Source: Psychrobacter sp. UBA3483 (GTDB taxonomy: Bacteria > Pseudomonadota > Gammaproteobacteria > Pseudomonadales > Moraxellaceae). From it: DNA of 64,000 nucleotides. Positions 18,313 through 26,668 of this stretch are shown here, piece after piece. The notes beneath the pieces are model-generated. The model was given only the letters and a program-made list of their open reading frames with translations, had not been told where the DNA came from and ran no database searches. The DNA is taken from contig NZ_DFQS01000043.1 of assembly GCF_002377905.1 (NCBI RefSeq), forward strand, positions 1 to 64,000, in the 5' to 3' direction. Each line of letters starts with the position of its first letter. Position 1 is the first letter of the stretch. The position numbers were made by a program, and so were the translations under genes.

Positions 18313-19548
18313 ATGAACTTTTCGAGACAAGCCTTATTGGGCATTGGGATGATTATTGGCGGTAGCGTGATGCTATACGCCATGGTACAACAAATTGGTG
18401 ATAGCAATAAAACAAAACCTGCGTCAGCGATGATAGAAAAACAAAGCCCGGCGCAAGAATCTCCACAGCCATTGACGACTGATATCGAAACTGAAAAGCG
18501 CATCTTGGCACAAAAACAAAAAGAGCGCGCCGCCCGCGTTGCAGAGCAAGAAAGACGTGCGCAGCAATTCTTAAGCGAGCAAGAGGCGGCTGAAGCGCAA
18601 GCATTGGCCAAAGCACGCGCCGAAAGTCAGCAATATTTGGCAAGCACCGCACCTGCTAAAGATAAAGAAGCCGAGGACACTAAAGACGCTGAAAAAGACA
18701 CGGCGACGGCGACCAAATCTAGTACGGATAGCAATAATACTGCCACGGCAACTGAGAATGATAGCAGCGCACGCGAGCAGCAAAAAACGGTTCAAGCGCA
18801 ACAAGAAGCTCAGCGCCAAGCCGCGCTTAAAGAGCAAGCGGCTGCTAAAAAGCTAGCAGAGAGTAAAAAGGAAGCGGAAGCAAAAAAGCAGGCAGAGGCT
18901 AAAAAACAAGCTGAAGCTAAAAAACAGGCTGAAGCTAAAAAACAGTCTGAAGCTGAGAAAAAACAAAAAGCTGCAGAAGTCGCTAAAAATGAGGCGCCAA
19001 AATCGCCTACGGATTATCAAGTGAAAAAGGGTGATGGGCTGATTAAACTGGCGCGGCAACACAATATGCCCGTAGAAGTCTTAGCACAAGCGAATAATAT
19101 TTCGCCATCGACCTCGCTACAACTGGGTCAAAATATCACCATCCCATCGCGTCAGCAGGTAGATCGCTTAGCGCGTGAAGCAGCAGCGGCTGAAAAAGCG
19201 CGTGAAGAAAAGCGTCAAAAAGAAGAAGCGTTGGCCAAGAAATCGGCCGATGCCAAGCGTGAAGCGCAGCAGAAACTTAGTGAGGCGCGTAAAGAGGTGA
19301 AAGAAACCGATGCTAAAGGCAGTTTTGGCGTACAAGTGGCACTCGCAAATGACCAAGCCAAAGCGGATGAGTTGGCAAAAAAATTCCAATCAGCGGGCTA
19401 TCAAGTCAAAACCAGTCCTACCAGCCGTGGTGTGCGCGTCATCGTCGGTCCTGAACGCGGTAAAGTGGCTGCTTTGGCGCTAAAAGATAAGATTAATAGC
19501 GACCCGAAAGTGAATACCACCAGCGCTTGGGTTTTATACTGGCGCTAA
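18313..19548 (+). CDS. LysM and SPOR domain cell-envelope protein
   Basis: 411-aa protein anchored by an N-terminal membrane helix (residues 8-27). A long charged coiled-coil region rich in Ala, Lys, Glu and Gln follows, including about four KKQAEA repeats near residues 190-212. A LysM domain is at about 233-281 (YQVKKGDGLIKLARQHNMPV) and a C-terminal SPOR domain at about 335-411 (FGVQVALANDQAKADELAKK). LysM and SPOR both bind peptidoglycan, SPOR preferring denuded septal glycans, so a role at the division site is likely. Its place after accD-folC matches E. coli dedD, but the central LysM makes it a different architecture, and cvpA-purF do not follow. Confidence 0.88.
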   Translation: MNFSRQALLGIGMIIGGSVMLYAMVQQIGDSNKTKPASAMIEKQSPAQESPQPLTTDIETEKRILAQKQKERAARVAEQERRAQQFLSEQEAAEAQALAKARAESQQYLASTAPAKDKEAEDTKDAEKDTATATKSSTDSNNTATATENDSSAREQQKTVQAQQEAQRQAALKEQAAAKKLAESKKEAEAKKQAEAKKQAEAKKQAEAKKQSEAEKKQKAAEVAKNEAPKSPTDYQVKKGDGLIKLARQHNMPVEVLAQANNISPSTSLQLGQNITIPSRQQVDRLAREAAAAEKAREEKRQKEEALAKKSADAKREAQQKLSEARKEVKETDAKGSFGVQVALANDQAKADELAKKFQSAGYQVKTSPTSRGVRVIVGPERGKVAALALKDKINSDPKVNTTSAWVLYWR

Positions 19549-19650
19549 AATGGATTTAAATTGCTGCAATCTGATAACCATTAGCGCTAAATAAACCGCA
19601 CAATTTTAATTACGTCCGTTTTCACTTTTATCATTCTCACTATCTTTTTT

Positions 19651-19682
19651 AACACGACATCTATTGTCGTGTTTTTTGTTTT
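19651..19682 (+). terminator. Rho-independent terminator after the SPOR gene
   Basis: AACACGACA (19651-19659) and TGTCGTGTT (19665-19673) pair perfectly and run into TTTTTGTTTT. It closes the accD-folC-SPOR region. The rest of the 325-bp gap to the next gene holds no feature I can support. Confidence 0.9.
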
Positions 19683-19873
19683 ATCGTTTGCCGATTGGTG
19701 CCAGCTTGGTTACGATGTGCGGCGCTATTTTCTGTTTCTTCCAGTTATTTTCTGTACTGTATAACCTGTCAGCCTATAAAGGCTGCCCTGTCGCGGTTAG
19801 CTATGTGTCGTCATTTTATTTAACTGACATCATTTACGTAGCTGACGGCTTTCATTATGTATAAGGTAAAACC

Positions 19874-20404
19874 ATGTCATTTGGCGTTATATTTTTAATA
19901 TTGGCAGTTGGATTTGTCGGGCTGATCACCCTACCAAAACTGTTTTCTAATAAGCAGACCACTGAGCCTGAGCCGCCACCTGTGCGCGGTGATGAACTGG
20001 CTATTTGGCCATTTGCGCCGATGCCTATTATGACCGATACGGAAGTGATCTTTTTTAAAAAATTGAAAAATGCGCTGCCTGAATATCATATCTTTGTTCA
20101 AGTTCAGCTGTCTCGTATCATTGAAGCCAATAGCAGTGAGACGTCTGAGCGCAGCTTTTGGTTTAACCGCATTTGTCGCCAAAGCGTCGACTATGTCATC
20201 GTGGATATCGATGCGCAGACTACCTTGCTTGCCATCGAGCTTGATGATTGGACGCATAATAGTAAAGCGCGGCAAAAGGCGGACGATAAAAAAGACAAAG
20301 CGCTTGCCAGTGCCGGTATTGCCATTGTGCGCTTTCATGCCGAGCGCATGCCAAGTGCCGATATGCTCAGATATGAGCTGATGCAGGTAATTGAAAGTTA
20401 CTAA
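19874..20404 (+). CDS. DUF2726 domain protein, membrane-anchored
   Basis: A 176-aa protein with an N-terminal membrane helix (residues 3-22) and a DUF2726 domain: MTDTEVIFFKKLKNALPEYHIFVQVQLS, then DYVIVDIDAQTTLLAIELDDWTH and RQKADDKKDKALASAGIAIVRFHA. The D...E.DD..H pattern resembles PD-(D/E)XK nuclease folds, to which DUF2726 has been related, so nucleic-acid binding or cleavage is possible but unproven here. It ends 15 bp from the convergent DUF1853 gene. Confidence 0.8.
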   Translation: MSFGVIFLILAVGFVGLITLPKLFSNKQTTEPEPPPVRGDELAIWPFAPMPIMTDTEVIFFKKLKNALPEYHIFVQVQLSRIIEANSSETSERSFWFNRICRQSVDYVIVDIDAQTTLLAIELDDWTHNSKARQKADDKKDKALASAGIAIVRFHAERMPSADMLRYELMQVIESY

Positions 20405-20419
20405 GTTTATAATAAAAGC

Positions 20420-21361
20420 TTAACGTATCTCTTTTTCTTGGCCAGACTTTTTAGGATAAATCACAATCGGCCTGTCACCTTCAAAATATAGCCCTGTTCT
20501 TAAAATACCGTTTTCAGAATACATAAGGGCTAACTGACGATTGTCATAAAAGTCGCGCTTGCTAAACCATTCAATATAATGAGCGGCGCGTAATGCAGTT
20601 ACATCAATCGTTGCAAGCGTGGCATTATCAGTTTTATCGCACCATTCGTGCATCGGAAAACTTGGCGCTAGCCAATGAGGGTAGACGAAATTAGCGATGT
20701 TCATTGGTAAAAAGAAGCGTCCTTTAATAACGCCATAACGTTTATCAATCTTCACTTGGCCATGACTTTTAGTCTCGACCCACACCGTACGAAACTGTTT
20801 GGTTTGCATGTGGGTCATTTTGCGCTGTAAATTATCGTTGGAGTTGATACCGACCCAATCTATCGGTGCAAACGGCGCTGAACCCATAAAAAACTTAATC
20901 GCTAATTCCCAATGCTCAACCAGATTGTTCTCGTGATTATACAAAATCAAATCCAGCTCGCCTGTTGTTTGCTTGCCATTATATAACTGCACATTATTAG
21001 CGAGCGTCTCGTACCGATGCAATTTGCGCGCAAAGCCGTCTTCTAACCAAAATGACAATAAACCCTCAAAATGAAACCCCAAGCGATTGGGGCTAGGACG
21101 TTTTAATAAGTAGCGGGTCAGCGACTGATAAGCATTGGTAGTATCCAACTCTTTTAAACGCGGTTTATAAGCTTCAAACTGCTGTTGCCAAAATGCTGCG
21201 CTATGTATTGCAACTTTGTGGGTAGTTTGATGCGGTGCGAAATCTAACCACGTCGTCAAGACGTTAGGGCAGGCGAGCACATACGCCAAATCACGCACAA
21301 AAGGTCGCCGATAAGCTTCCCAAGATGCATAAGTAACAAGGTGTGGTGTAAGCTCAGACAT
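20420..21361 (-). CDS. DUF1853 family protein
   Basis: A 313-aa soluble protein. The segments FEGLLSFWLEDGF, then GELDLILYNHENNLVEHWELAIKFFMG, and later RFFLPMNIANFVYPHWLAP are what I recognise as DUF1853, a proteobacterial family with no known function. The E..L...E-hydrophobic-K arrangement of GELDLI/HWELAIKF again recalls a PD-(D/E)XK-like core; this is my inference. It is convergent with the DUF2726 gene and divergent from the YdhR-like gene. Confidence 0.82.
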   Translation of the reverse strand: MSELTPHLVTYASWEAYRRPFVRDLAYVLACPNVLTTWLDFAPHQTTHKVAIHSAAFWQQQFEAYKPRLKELDTTNAYQSLTRYLLKRPSPNRLGFHFEGLLSFWLEDGFARKLHRYETLANNVQLYNGKQTTGELDLILYNHENNLVEHWELAIKFFMGSAPFAPIDWVGINSNDNLQRKMTHMQTKQFRTVWVETKSHGQVKIDKRYGVIKGRFFLPMNIANFVYPHWLAPSFPMHEWCDKTDNATLATIDVTALRAAHYIEWFSKRDFYDNRQLALMYSENGILRTGLYFEGDRPIVIYPKKSGQEKEIR

Positions 21362-21503
21362 AGGACAAACCAGAGTAAATATAAAGTATTTACCCTAGCG
21401 ACTTGCTTACTAAAAGTCTATAGCGAATCGTAATATGTTAAGATTGTAGTCATCTGGCAGAATATATGATTGCCAACCTTTCAATAATAAAGAGGATTAA
21501 ATT

Positions 21504-21806
21504 ATGAAATACCTTTTGCAAATCGACTTTCCTTATAGTGGCCCTTTTGGTAGTGCGTTTTTTGATGCCATGAAAGAGCTAGCCGCAGATATCGCAACCG
21601 AAAATGGTTTGGTCTATAAGCTATGGACAGAAAATGAAGAGACGCAAGAAGCGGGCGGGATTTATGTATTTGATAATCTGGACGATGCCAACAGATATTT
21701 AGGCAAGCATAGCCAAAGACTGACTTCATTTGGTTTTAAAGATATCAAATCTAAAGTATTTATCATTAACGAAGCGCTAAGTGCCATAACCAAAGCGTCT
21801 TTATGA
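21504..21806 (+). CDS. YdhR-like putative monooxygenase
   Basis: This 100-aa ferredoxin-like-fold protein resembles E. coli YdhR. It begins MKYLLQIDFPYSGPFG and continues with ENGLVYKLWTENEETQEAGGIYVFDNLDDANRYLGKH and then FGFKDIKSKVFIINEALS. The single domain of about 100 aa matches the family's length. The start follows AGAGGATT. Reaction unknown; the fold is shared with dimeric antibiotic-type monooxygenases. It is the last chromosomal gene before the integrated element. Confidence 0.88.
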   Translation: MKYLLQIDFPYSGPFGSAFFDAMKELAADIATENGLVYKLWTENEETQEAGGIYVFDNLDDANRYLGKHSQRLTSFGFKDIKSKVFIINEALSAITKASL

Positions 21807-21831
21807 TACTTAGTGAAGAATAATGAGCATA

Positions 21832-21870
21832 AAAAAAGCCAACCATTGATTCAATGATTGGCTTTTTTGT
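21832..21870. terminator. Terminator after the YdhR-like gene
   Basis: AAAAAAGCCAACCATT and AATGATTGGCTTTTTT pair with one mismatch around a short loop. It lies immediately outside the left attachment site of the integrated element. Confidence 0.88.
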
Positions 21871-21880
21871 TTAACTACTA

Positions 21881-21901
21881 TGTTTGGTCGGAACGGCAGG
21901 A
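21881..21901. repeat. Left attachment-site core (tRNA-Pro 3'-end duplicate)
   Basis: Exact 21-bp copy of the sequence at 30547-30567. It contains TGGTCGGAACGGCAGGA, the complement of the tRNA-Pro 3' end, but no other part of a tRNA, so it is the junction formed by integration. Confidence 0.92.
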
Positions 21902-21957
21902 AGTAAAGTATAAGCCGTAAGCATTGATGGTTATAGGTTTAACTAATTAAATTATCA

Positions 21958-21981
21958 TCAATACCAACAATAATACCAACA
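21958..21981. repeat. Left arm-type repeat, exact copy of 30427-30450
   Basis: A 24-bp sequence made of two CAATACCAAC-like decamers, 57 bp inside the left attachment core. The same 24 bp occurs in the same orientation near the integrase end. Paired end repeats of this kind are typical integrase arm-binding sites. Confidence 0.7.
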
Positions 21982-22085
21982 ATAGATTTTAATAGTGCTG
22001 TTTTTGACTGTTTGCTGCTTCATTGGATATTATTTTGTAATTATTTACTGCTTCAACATTATTCAACATACTAGGGCGATGCTCG

Positions 22086-22328
22086 CTTACGATACCTGTG
22101 CATAAAGTCCTTTATGCTGCCTCGTACTTGTTAAGAAACTACATATCATGGGCAAAATATACCCCGTGCGCGTACTGTTCCATAAACTCGCTCTAACGTG
22201 TCCAACAACTCATTTTTAACCCTGCTTACGATGTCCGAAAATTAACCCTTTTTATGGACTCCAAGTATTATTTTAACGGCGCTCTAAGATGTCCGAAAAG
22301 TCCCTTACGATACCTGTGCATAAAGTCC
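22086..22328. repeat. 25-bp exact direct repeat pair
   Basis: Copies at 22086-22110 and 22304-22328, both containing CTTACGATACCTGTGCATAA. The second copy is joined to CCCTTTTTATGGACTCCAA, which itself occurs at 22246-22264 and 22327-22345, with a variant at 22809-22825. Confidence 0.85.
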
Positions 22329-22474
22329 CTTTTTATGGACTCCAAAAACTACCCTCTACGATGTCCAAAAACCCCTGTAACTTGGTTTTGAATGTAAGGT
22401 TTTATAAGGTTTTGGGTTCAGGTTTTATCAGGTTTTGAATGTAAGGTTTTGCTGGGTTCTAACGTGTCCGAAAA
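22193..22474 (+). repeat. Five iteron-like motifs of the form CTAACGTGTCCGAAAA
   Basis: Near-identical 16-bp motifs start at 22193, 22225, 22284, 22356 and 22459, all in the same orientation, with irregular spacing of 32 to 103 bp. The shared core is GTCCGAAAA or GTCCAAAAA (the first copy is a GTCCAACAA variant). Confidence 0.75.
22384..22450 (+). repeat. 20-bp exact direct repeat pair
   Basis: GGTTTTGAATGTAAGGTTTT occurs at 22384-22403 and 22431-22450. The interval also holds further AGGTTTTATA/CAGGTTTTAT variants, giving a run rich in GGTTTT. Confidence 0.85.
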
Positions 22475-22497
22475 CTAGCCGTAATCTTGCCGTTATT

Positions 22498-23020
22498 CCT
22501 ACCCTTTGATATGCGATATAACCAAAATAGGATTTATCTATAATCCGATACAGCCCTCCTATAATTTACCCCTAAAACTACCTTATAGCCCATGCCTAGC
22601 AATCGTTTTCGGCTCATTCACTTTTTGGCAATCCGTAAACAAATAGTTAACTTAAACCACGTTTAATACGCTCGATTTTGAGCCTATCTATCTTTTAATA
22701 CAGCTATTGCAGTGCATATCTACTATGAGCCTTTCACGGGCTGCCATTGAGTCACTTATCTAGTGTTTTAAAGTGGTCAGCTCGTATTAAACAGTATAGA
22801 AAATCACTCCTTTTTATGGACTCAAGAAACTACCCTTTGTATGAGATACGCGCAAAACTGCTCACATTAATTTAGGTTTACAGCTCCTTGCTGATTTGTC
22901 GTTAAAACTGCCTTATAGCCCATGACTAGCCAGCGGTTGCGCTCCATTGATGTTTTGGCAATCCGTAAACACTGGTAAACCTAAATCATGCTTAATGCGT
23001 CCAAAAATGGACTTATCTAT
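22498..23020 (+). repeat. Degenerate duplication of about 190 bp
   Basis: Segments near 22498-22690 and 22833-23020 align over their length. Shared exact blocks are CCTTATAGCCCATG (22581, 22911) and TTTTGGCAATCCGTAAAC (22623, 22953), with a constant offset of 330 bp, so this part diverged by substitution rather than by insertion. Confidence 0.7.
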
Positions 23021-23287
23021 TTTGTTTGACGGCTCTATGGTGTTTTGATGGTGTTGTAAGGCTGTAGGCTAATGATGGTCATACTTTGGGCTTAACTTAC
23101 CCCATTGGGGGTTATGCAATCCGTATCGCTAAGTAAAGGTAATTATGCTTTTAAACCATAACAATTGATAACATGCTGGCAGTCATCAAACTGGTTTGAA
23201 TGTCAACAAATGACAACATGCTGCCCATGATTTGCAAGTGAGTATTGAGCGCCTACCCTTAGGTTTCCATTAGGTTTTTGCAGCCCA

Positions 23288-23318
23288 TAAAAAAGGCAGA
23301 CGATAAACGCCTACCTTT
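23288..23318 (-). terminator. Terminator of the leftward element operon
   Basis: Read on the minus strand, AAAGGTAGGCG pairs with CGTCTGCCTTT (two G-U pairs) and is followed by TTTATG. It lies 120 bp past the DUF927 stop and is the natural end of the leftward transcript. Confidence 0.7.
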
Positions 23319-23348
23319 GATTATTTTTGCTGTACCTTAGTTTTTTGC

Positions 23349-23548
23349 TTGGGACACTTGGGACAACGGGACAACGCCCGTGGTTATTGGCTTGTAGCTG
23401 TCCCAGCTCCTTTTTAGCCTTTGGGACACTTGGGACAGATTAACAAATTGAGCCACTTTGTCCCAGCTGTCCCAGTGGGGTTTTAATGCTTGGGACAGTG
23501 CCTAGCCCTTGCTGCGTATGGGTTGTCCCAGTTGTCCCAGCTGTCCCA
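23349..23548. repeat. Cluster of TGGGACA heptamers in both orientations
   Basis: TGGGACA or its complement TGTCCCA occurs exactly at 23350, 23359, 23399, 23422, 23431, 23459, 23468, 23491, 23524, 23533 and 23542, plus GGGACA at 23368. Many neighbours are 9 bp apart. The cluster overlaps the last 36 codons of the DUF927 gene and its 3' flank. It may be a set of binding sites for that protein, i.e. an origin; other roles are possible. Confidence 0.8.
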
Positions 23549-25980
23549 GTGCTTTTTGTAGTTTCACAACTTAATATATCGTTTTTGATTGCATAAACGC
23601 GCGTACGGTTTTTCTTGAATGGTAAAGATACTCTACACGTTTTGCGGTCGCTTTCTGTCACGTTCAATAGCCTAGCTTCATCTAACACTTGCAATACTTT
23701 GCTTTTATTGAATGGTGAACAGACTTCATCAAAGGTACTGGTAGAGAAATAATATTCCCCAGTGTCGTAGTTATGATAGCCAGCACGGTTTGTTATCTTA
23801 GTTTCAAAATCTTGGTGCATGTGAATGTGGCAAGGTTGAAAGCGACTACTACCATGCTGTTCAATAAATGCCTTGATATGCTCTATGATTTGGCGCTGCT
23901 CATGCTCACCATCACGCCCATAGTTATCAAGCCAATTATCTAAGCATGTCATAACGGCGGTGGTTGCTTGTCCTGATTGCCAGCCTGTAATACCTGCCAG
24001 TGTTGCCATTTCACCAGCCGCTGCCACAATAGCGAACCGTTTAGCGACTCTATACGCTTGTGGGGCAAGGTCGCTGTAATTGCTCATAAAGTCATTCACA
24101 AGCTGCCTAGCGGTGGCTGTGGTCGCTGCCTTGTCACTGGTGATATGTTCTAGCCATGCAATACCAGCCACGCCATAGTAAGCCTGTGATAACTCTTTTA
24201 TCTTATCGGCTTGTGCTGCGCCCGTGTCTGCCAGTACCAAACTATCAAAGGTTTTTAAGCCTTTGCCAGCATCAGCATCTATATGCGCTACTCGAACCTC
24301 AATACCTGCATTGGTTTTCTGTCCTGCTTGCGCCATAAAGTTTTGTAGTGACTCCTCACCATTGGACAAAAAGATAATGCGCCATGTCTTAGCAGTTCGG
24401 TTATGCCCTGTAGTGGTACTCCTACCTTTGCCTTGACCATTAGCCAGCATGTAAACCGCTTTACCTACTACTTTGGGGTCACATTCGCTAATCTCATCGA
24501 GTGGTAAAAAGCTGTCGTTATGTTCACTTGCTGTGCCCTCTAAGGCGTTATCAGTGCTGCGCCATGTCTTAGTGTAGCTGTCAGGCTTGCCCCATACACT
24601 AGCAGCCAATTTAAGCGATAAAGACTTACCCATGCTTGATGAACCTAAAAGGTGAAAGCCGCCCCCGTCATCATCTAACAGTGCGAGTAATTGACCAGCA
24701 AACGCGCAAGCAATAGAGAAAACAAAACGGCTCTGTTCAGCAAGTTTTTTGCATAACTCATCACGCCATTGTTCTAGTGTGCCTTGCTGGGCAATGGTGC
24801 TGTTGATTGCATGGGCTGCCTGATAGACGATTAACTGCTTACCATCGCCACCTATTGCACCATCAGGTAATATATATTGTGCCTCATGCCAGCCCAACCT
24901 ATCTACGCATAACGCCCGTTTATGAATAGGGTAGTTTTGAATATAGGTATCTAAGTAACTGCGCTGTTTGGGATTGGTGGTAATGTTCAATCCTTGACTG
25001 GCAAGCTCCTTGCGGTATTCCCTTGCGTCACCTTGTAGCAGTGATAACGGCATTGACCATTGATGCTTGATATTGTCATCATCACGCCATTGCAATAACC
25101 GCCCCCATGTACCGCTATTGGTGTCCCTAGTCTTAGCGATAACCTCAATCGGTGAACAAACAAACGCCTTAAACTTAAAGGTTATGTTTGCTGGGTCGTC
25201 ATCGTTATATTTCACAAAAAACAGCCCATCATGGTATAGCTCAAAACGTCCATCAGCATAAATCATCGGTTCATTCAGCTGTGGGTCATCGCGCCATTCA
25301 GGATAGTAGGCGGTATCTTGTAAATTGATTAGCTGGGTGTCATCAGCTGCCAGTATTGCCTCATAACTGTCATCTTGTAGCATTGTGACGATATGAGCCA
25401 CGGTAATCACTGCCTTAGCATTCACACCTGCCAATAGGTTTATTAAACCCTTATTATCAAGTGTCATAGGCACGGTAACGGGCGCGGTGCTACTCCAATG
25501 CTGAACCATCTTTTTAAGGTGCTGATTTGTCTTTTGAGGGCTAACAATGATTGTCTTATCGCTAGCCATTAAGTATGAATGAACCTCGATACCATCATCT
25601 ATAGTATCAAGTGCTATCACCTCATTGGCTTTGTTTAGCTCACCCATGACGATAGCGCCATACCCTGTAGGGTCAATGACAATGGGCTTTGCTTTGCTGT
25701 TCGGTGTGTAGAATACCGCGCCTACAATATCGCCTTGTTTATCGGTCAATCTTAGGGCTATCGTGCCAGCGGTCGGTACTAATGCCGCGTCATCTGTAGT
25801 AAGATTGTCGGTAACGTTAAGCAAGCTATTGGGCGGTAGTAGGTCATATAGTTTGAGCAATAGCTTATCGTTTGCCAGTCCTTGCCGTGTGACTGCATCA
25901 AAACTATTTATTACCACTGTAAAGCCTGTGCTAAACGCACGGGCTTTTTCATGGGTGGCTGTTTGTGGTGGTGTGGTCAT
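23440..25980 (-). CDS. DUF927 domain replicative ATPase/helicase
   Basis: An 846-aa protein with a DUF927 core at about residues 260-640, a family of RecA-like or superfamily 3-like ATPases found in primase-helicases of mobile elements. Walker A is GSSSMGKS (446-453) and Walker B FLPLDEI (491-497), followed by GKGRSTTTGHNRTAKTWRIIFLSNGEES. The first 250 residues lack a toprim or zinc motif I can see, so primase activity is not evident. It is the likely replication protein of the element. Its last codons are built from TGGGACA repeats (GTAGTTGTT). The start overlaps the stop of the 37-codon gene (ATGA), so they are translationally coupled. Confidence 0.85.
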   Translation of the reverse strand: MTTPPQTATHEKARAFSTGFTVVINSFDAVTRQGLANDKLLLKLYDLLPPNSLLNVTDNLTTDDAALVPTAGTIALRLTDKQGDIVGAVFYTPNSKAKPIVIDPTGYGAIVMGELNKANEVIALDTIDDGIEVHSYLMASDKTIIVSPQKTNQHLKKMVQHWSSTAPVTVPMTLDNKGLINLLAGVNAKAVITVAHIVTMLQDDSYEAILAADDTQLINLQDTAYYPEWRDDPQLNEPMIYADGRFELYHDGLFFVKYNDDDPANITFKFKAFVCSPIEVIAKTRDTNSGTWGRLLQWRDDDNIKHQWSMPLSLLQGDAREYRKELASQGLNITTNPKQRSYLDTYIQNYPIHKRALCVDRLGWHEAQYILPDGAIGGDGKQLIVYQAAHAINSTIAQQGTLEQWRDELCKKLAEQSRFVFSIACAFAGQLLALLDDDGGGFHLLGSSSMGKSLSLKLAASVWGKPDSYTKTWRSTDNALEGTASEHNDSFLPLDEISECDPKVVGKAVYMLANGQGKGRSTTTGHNRTAKTWRIIFLSNGEESLQNFMAQAGQKTNAGIEVRVAHIDADAGKGLKTFDSLVLADTGAAQADKIKELSQAYYGVAGIAWLEHITSDKAATTATARQLVNDFMSNYSDLAPQAYRVAKRFAIVAAAGEMATLAGITGWQSGQATTAVMTCLDNWLDNYGRDGEHEQRQIIEHIKAFIEQHGSSRFQPCHIHMHQDFETKITNRAGYHNYDTGEYYFSTSTFDEVCSPFNKSKVLQVLDEARLLNVTESDRKTCRVSLPFKKNRTRVYAIKNDILSCETTKSTGTAGTTGTTHTQQGLGTVPSIKTPLGQLGQSGSIC

Positions 25981-26090
25981 CGAGTCCCCCTTGCTTGTGA
26001 CTGTTTAGGCTGGCGCGTGGCTCTGTACTTCTTGTAGTAGCTTTTGCGCTTGGCGTGCTTACGGCTTTGCTTTGGTGGATAGGTTTTCAT
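25977..26090 (-). CDS. 37-aa very basic protein coupled to the DUF927 gene
   Basis: This small gene lies between two larger ones. Its ATG overlaps the upstream stop (TAATG at about 26,090) and its TGA overlaps the DUF927 start (ATGA at about 25,980), filling the gap exactly. The product begins MKTYPPKQSRKHAKRKSYY and has about 15 Lys or Arg in 37 residues, which suggests nucleic-acid binding. Double overlap with correct phase is strong evidence that it is translated. No family recognised. Confidence 0.65.
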   Translation of the reverse strand: MKTYPPKQSRKHAKRKSYYKKYRATRQPKQSQARGTR

Positions 26091-26668
26091 TATTTACCCT
26101 CCCTGCCGTAGCGAGTCATGGCTAAGGTTTTCTTGATTGAACCTAACTGGCTTTGCAGTAGCTCATGCCACGTTTCTGTAGTGTCATGCGTCAATCGCGC
26201 CATTGATATAGCAACATCAGGTTCTATTTTTTTGTAATGAATAAGTGCTAATAGCTTGCCAATGTCACTTATAACAATAGCTGCGCTTTCCATATCACAA
26301 GCAATATCTGATAACTCAAAAGACGATATAACAATAACTTCATTGTCGTTCGGTTCGGTTATGTCTATTACTTTGCGCTGGCTTGATTGGCTGCCATTGT
26401 ATAGCGTGGCTATCGCTTGGCGGTTGGCTTTGGTGTCATGGAATAATGACGGGGCGGCATCATCGCGGCTTACCTTGCCGTCATTGCAGTAATGGTATGT
26501 TTTGCCGTTGGCAGTAAAGCCTAAACAGCCGTATTCTTTATCGTTGAATAGCTGATAAGTGCCATTGCCTACAGATGGGCATAGCACGCTGTCACCTGCT
26601 TTGAATGTGGCTGGTGTGTTATTAGCAGTGGTTTGAGTGTTTGAGGTCGTACGGATTGAATTAGGCAT
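26090..26668 (-). CDS. Element protein of unknown function (192 aa)
   Basis: This 192-aa soluble protein has a Thr/Asn-rich N-terminal 25 residues. A compact part follows that looks like a small beta domain (GDSVLCPSVGNGTYQLFNDKEYGCLGFTANGKTYHYCNDGKV). The C-terminal half is helical (LSDIACDMESAAIVISDIGKLLALIHYKK). Start follows GGAGGG inside the end of the upstream gene; 8-bp overlap. I recognise no family. Its place directly before the replication genes suggests an accessory replication or regulatory role, but this is only context. Confidence 0.7.
   Translation of the reverse strand: MPNSIRTTSNTQTTANNTPATFKAGDSVLCPSVGNGTYQLFNDKEYGCLGFTANGKTYHYCNDGKVSRDDAAPSLFHDTKANRQAIATLYNGSQSSQRKVIDITEPNDNEVIVISSFELSDIACDMESAAIVISDIGKLLALIHYKKIEPDVAISMARLTHDTTETWHELLQSQLGSIKKTLAMTRYGREGK

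Larger units (their letters stand above)
21902..23439. other. 1.5-kb non-coding left end of the element, dense in repeats
   Basis: No ORF longer than 60 codons exists on either strand. At least four repeat families are present: a 25-bp exact pair (22086-22110, 22304-22328), a 20-bp exact pair (22384-22403, 22431-22450), a 16-bp GTCCGAAAA-type motif in five copies (22193-22474), and a degenerate duplication of about 190 bp. A minus-strand terminator and the TGGGACA cluster lie at its right end. Replication origin, small-RNA genes or packaging signals are possible; none is proven. Confidence 0.75.

Noticed and set aside
19664..19864. 66-codon ORF downstream of the SPOR gene
   Set aside because: It begins inside the terminator hairpin, has no ribosome-binding site, and the composition looks like translated intergenic DNA. 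No family resemblance.
21902..23439. Possible CRISPR array in the repeat-rich end of the element
   Set aside because: Repeats differ in length and spacing, there are no regular unique spacers, and no cas genes are nearby.
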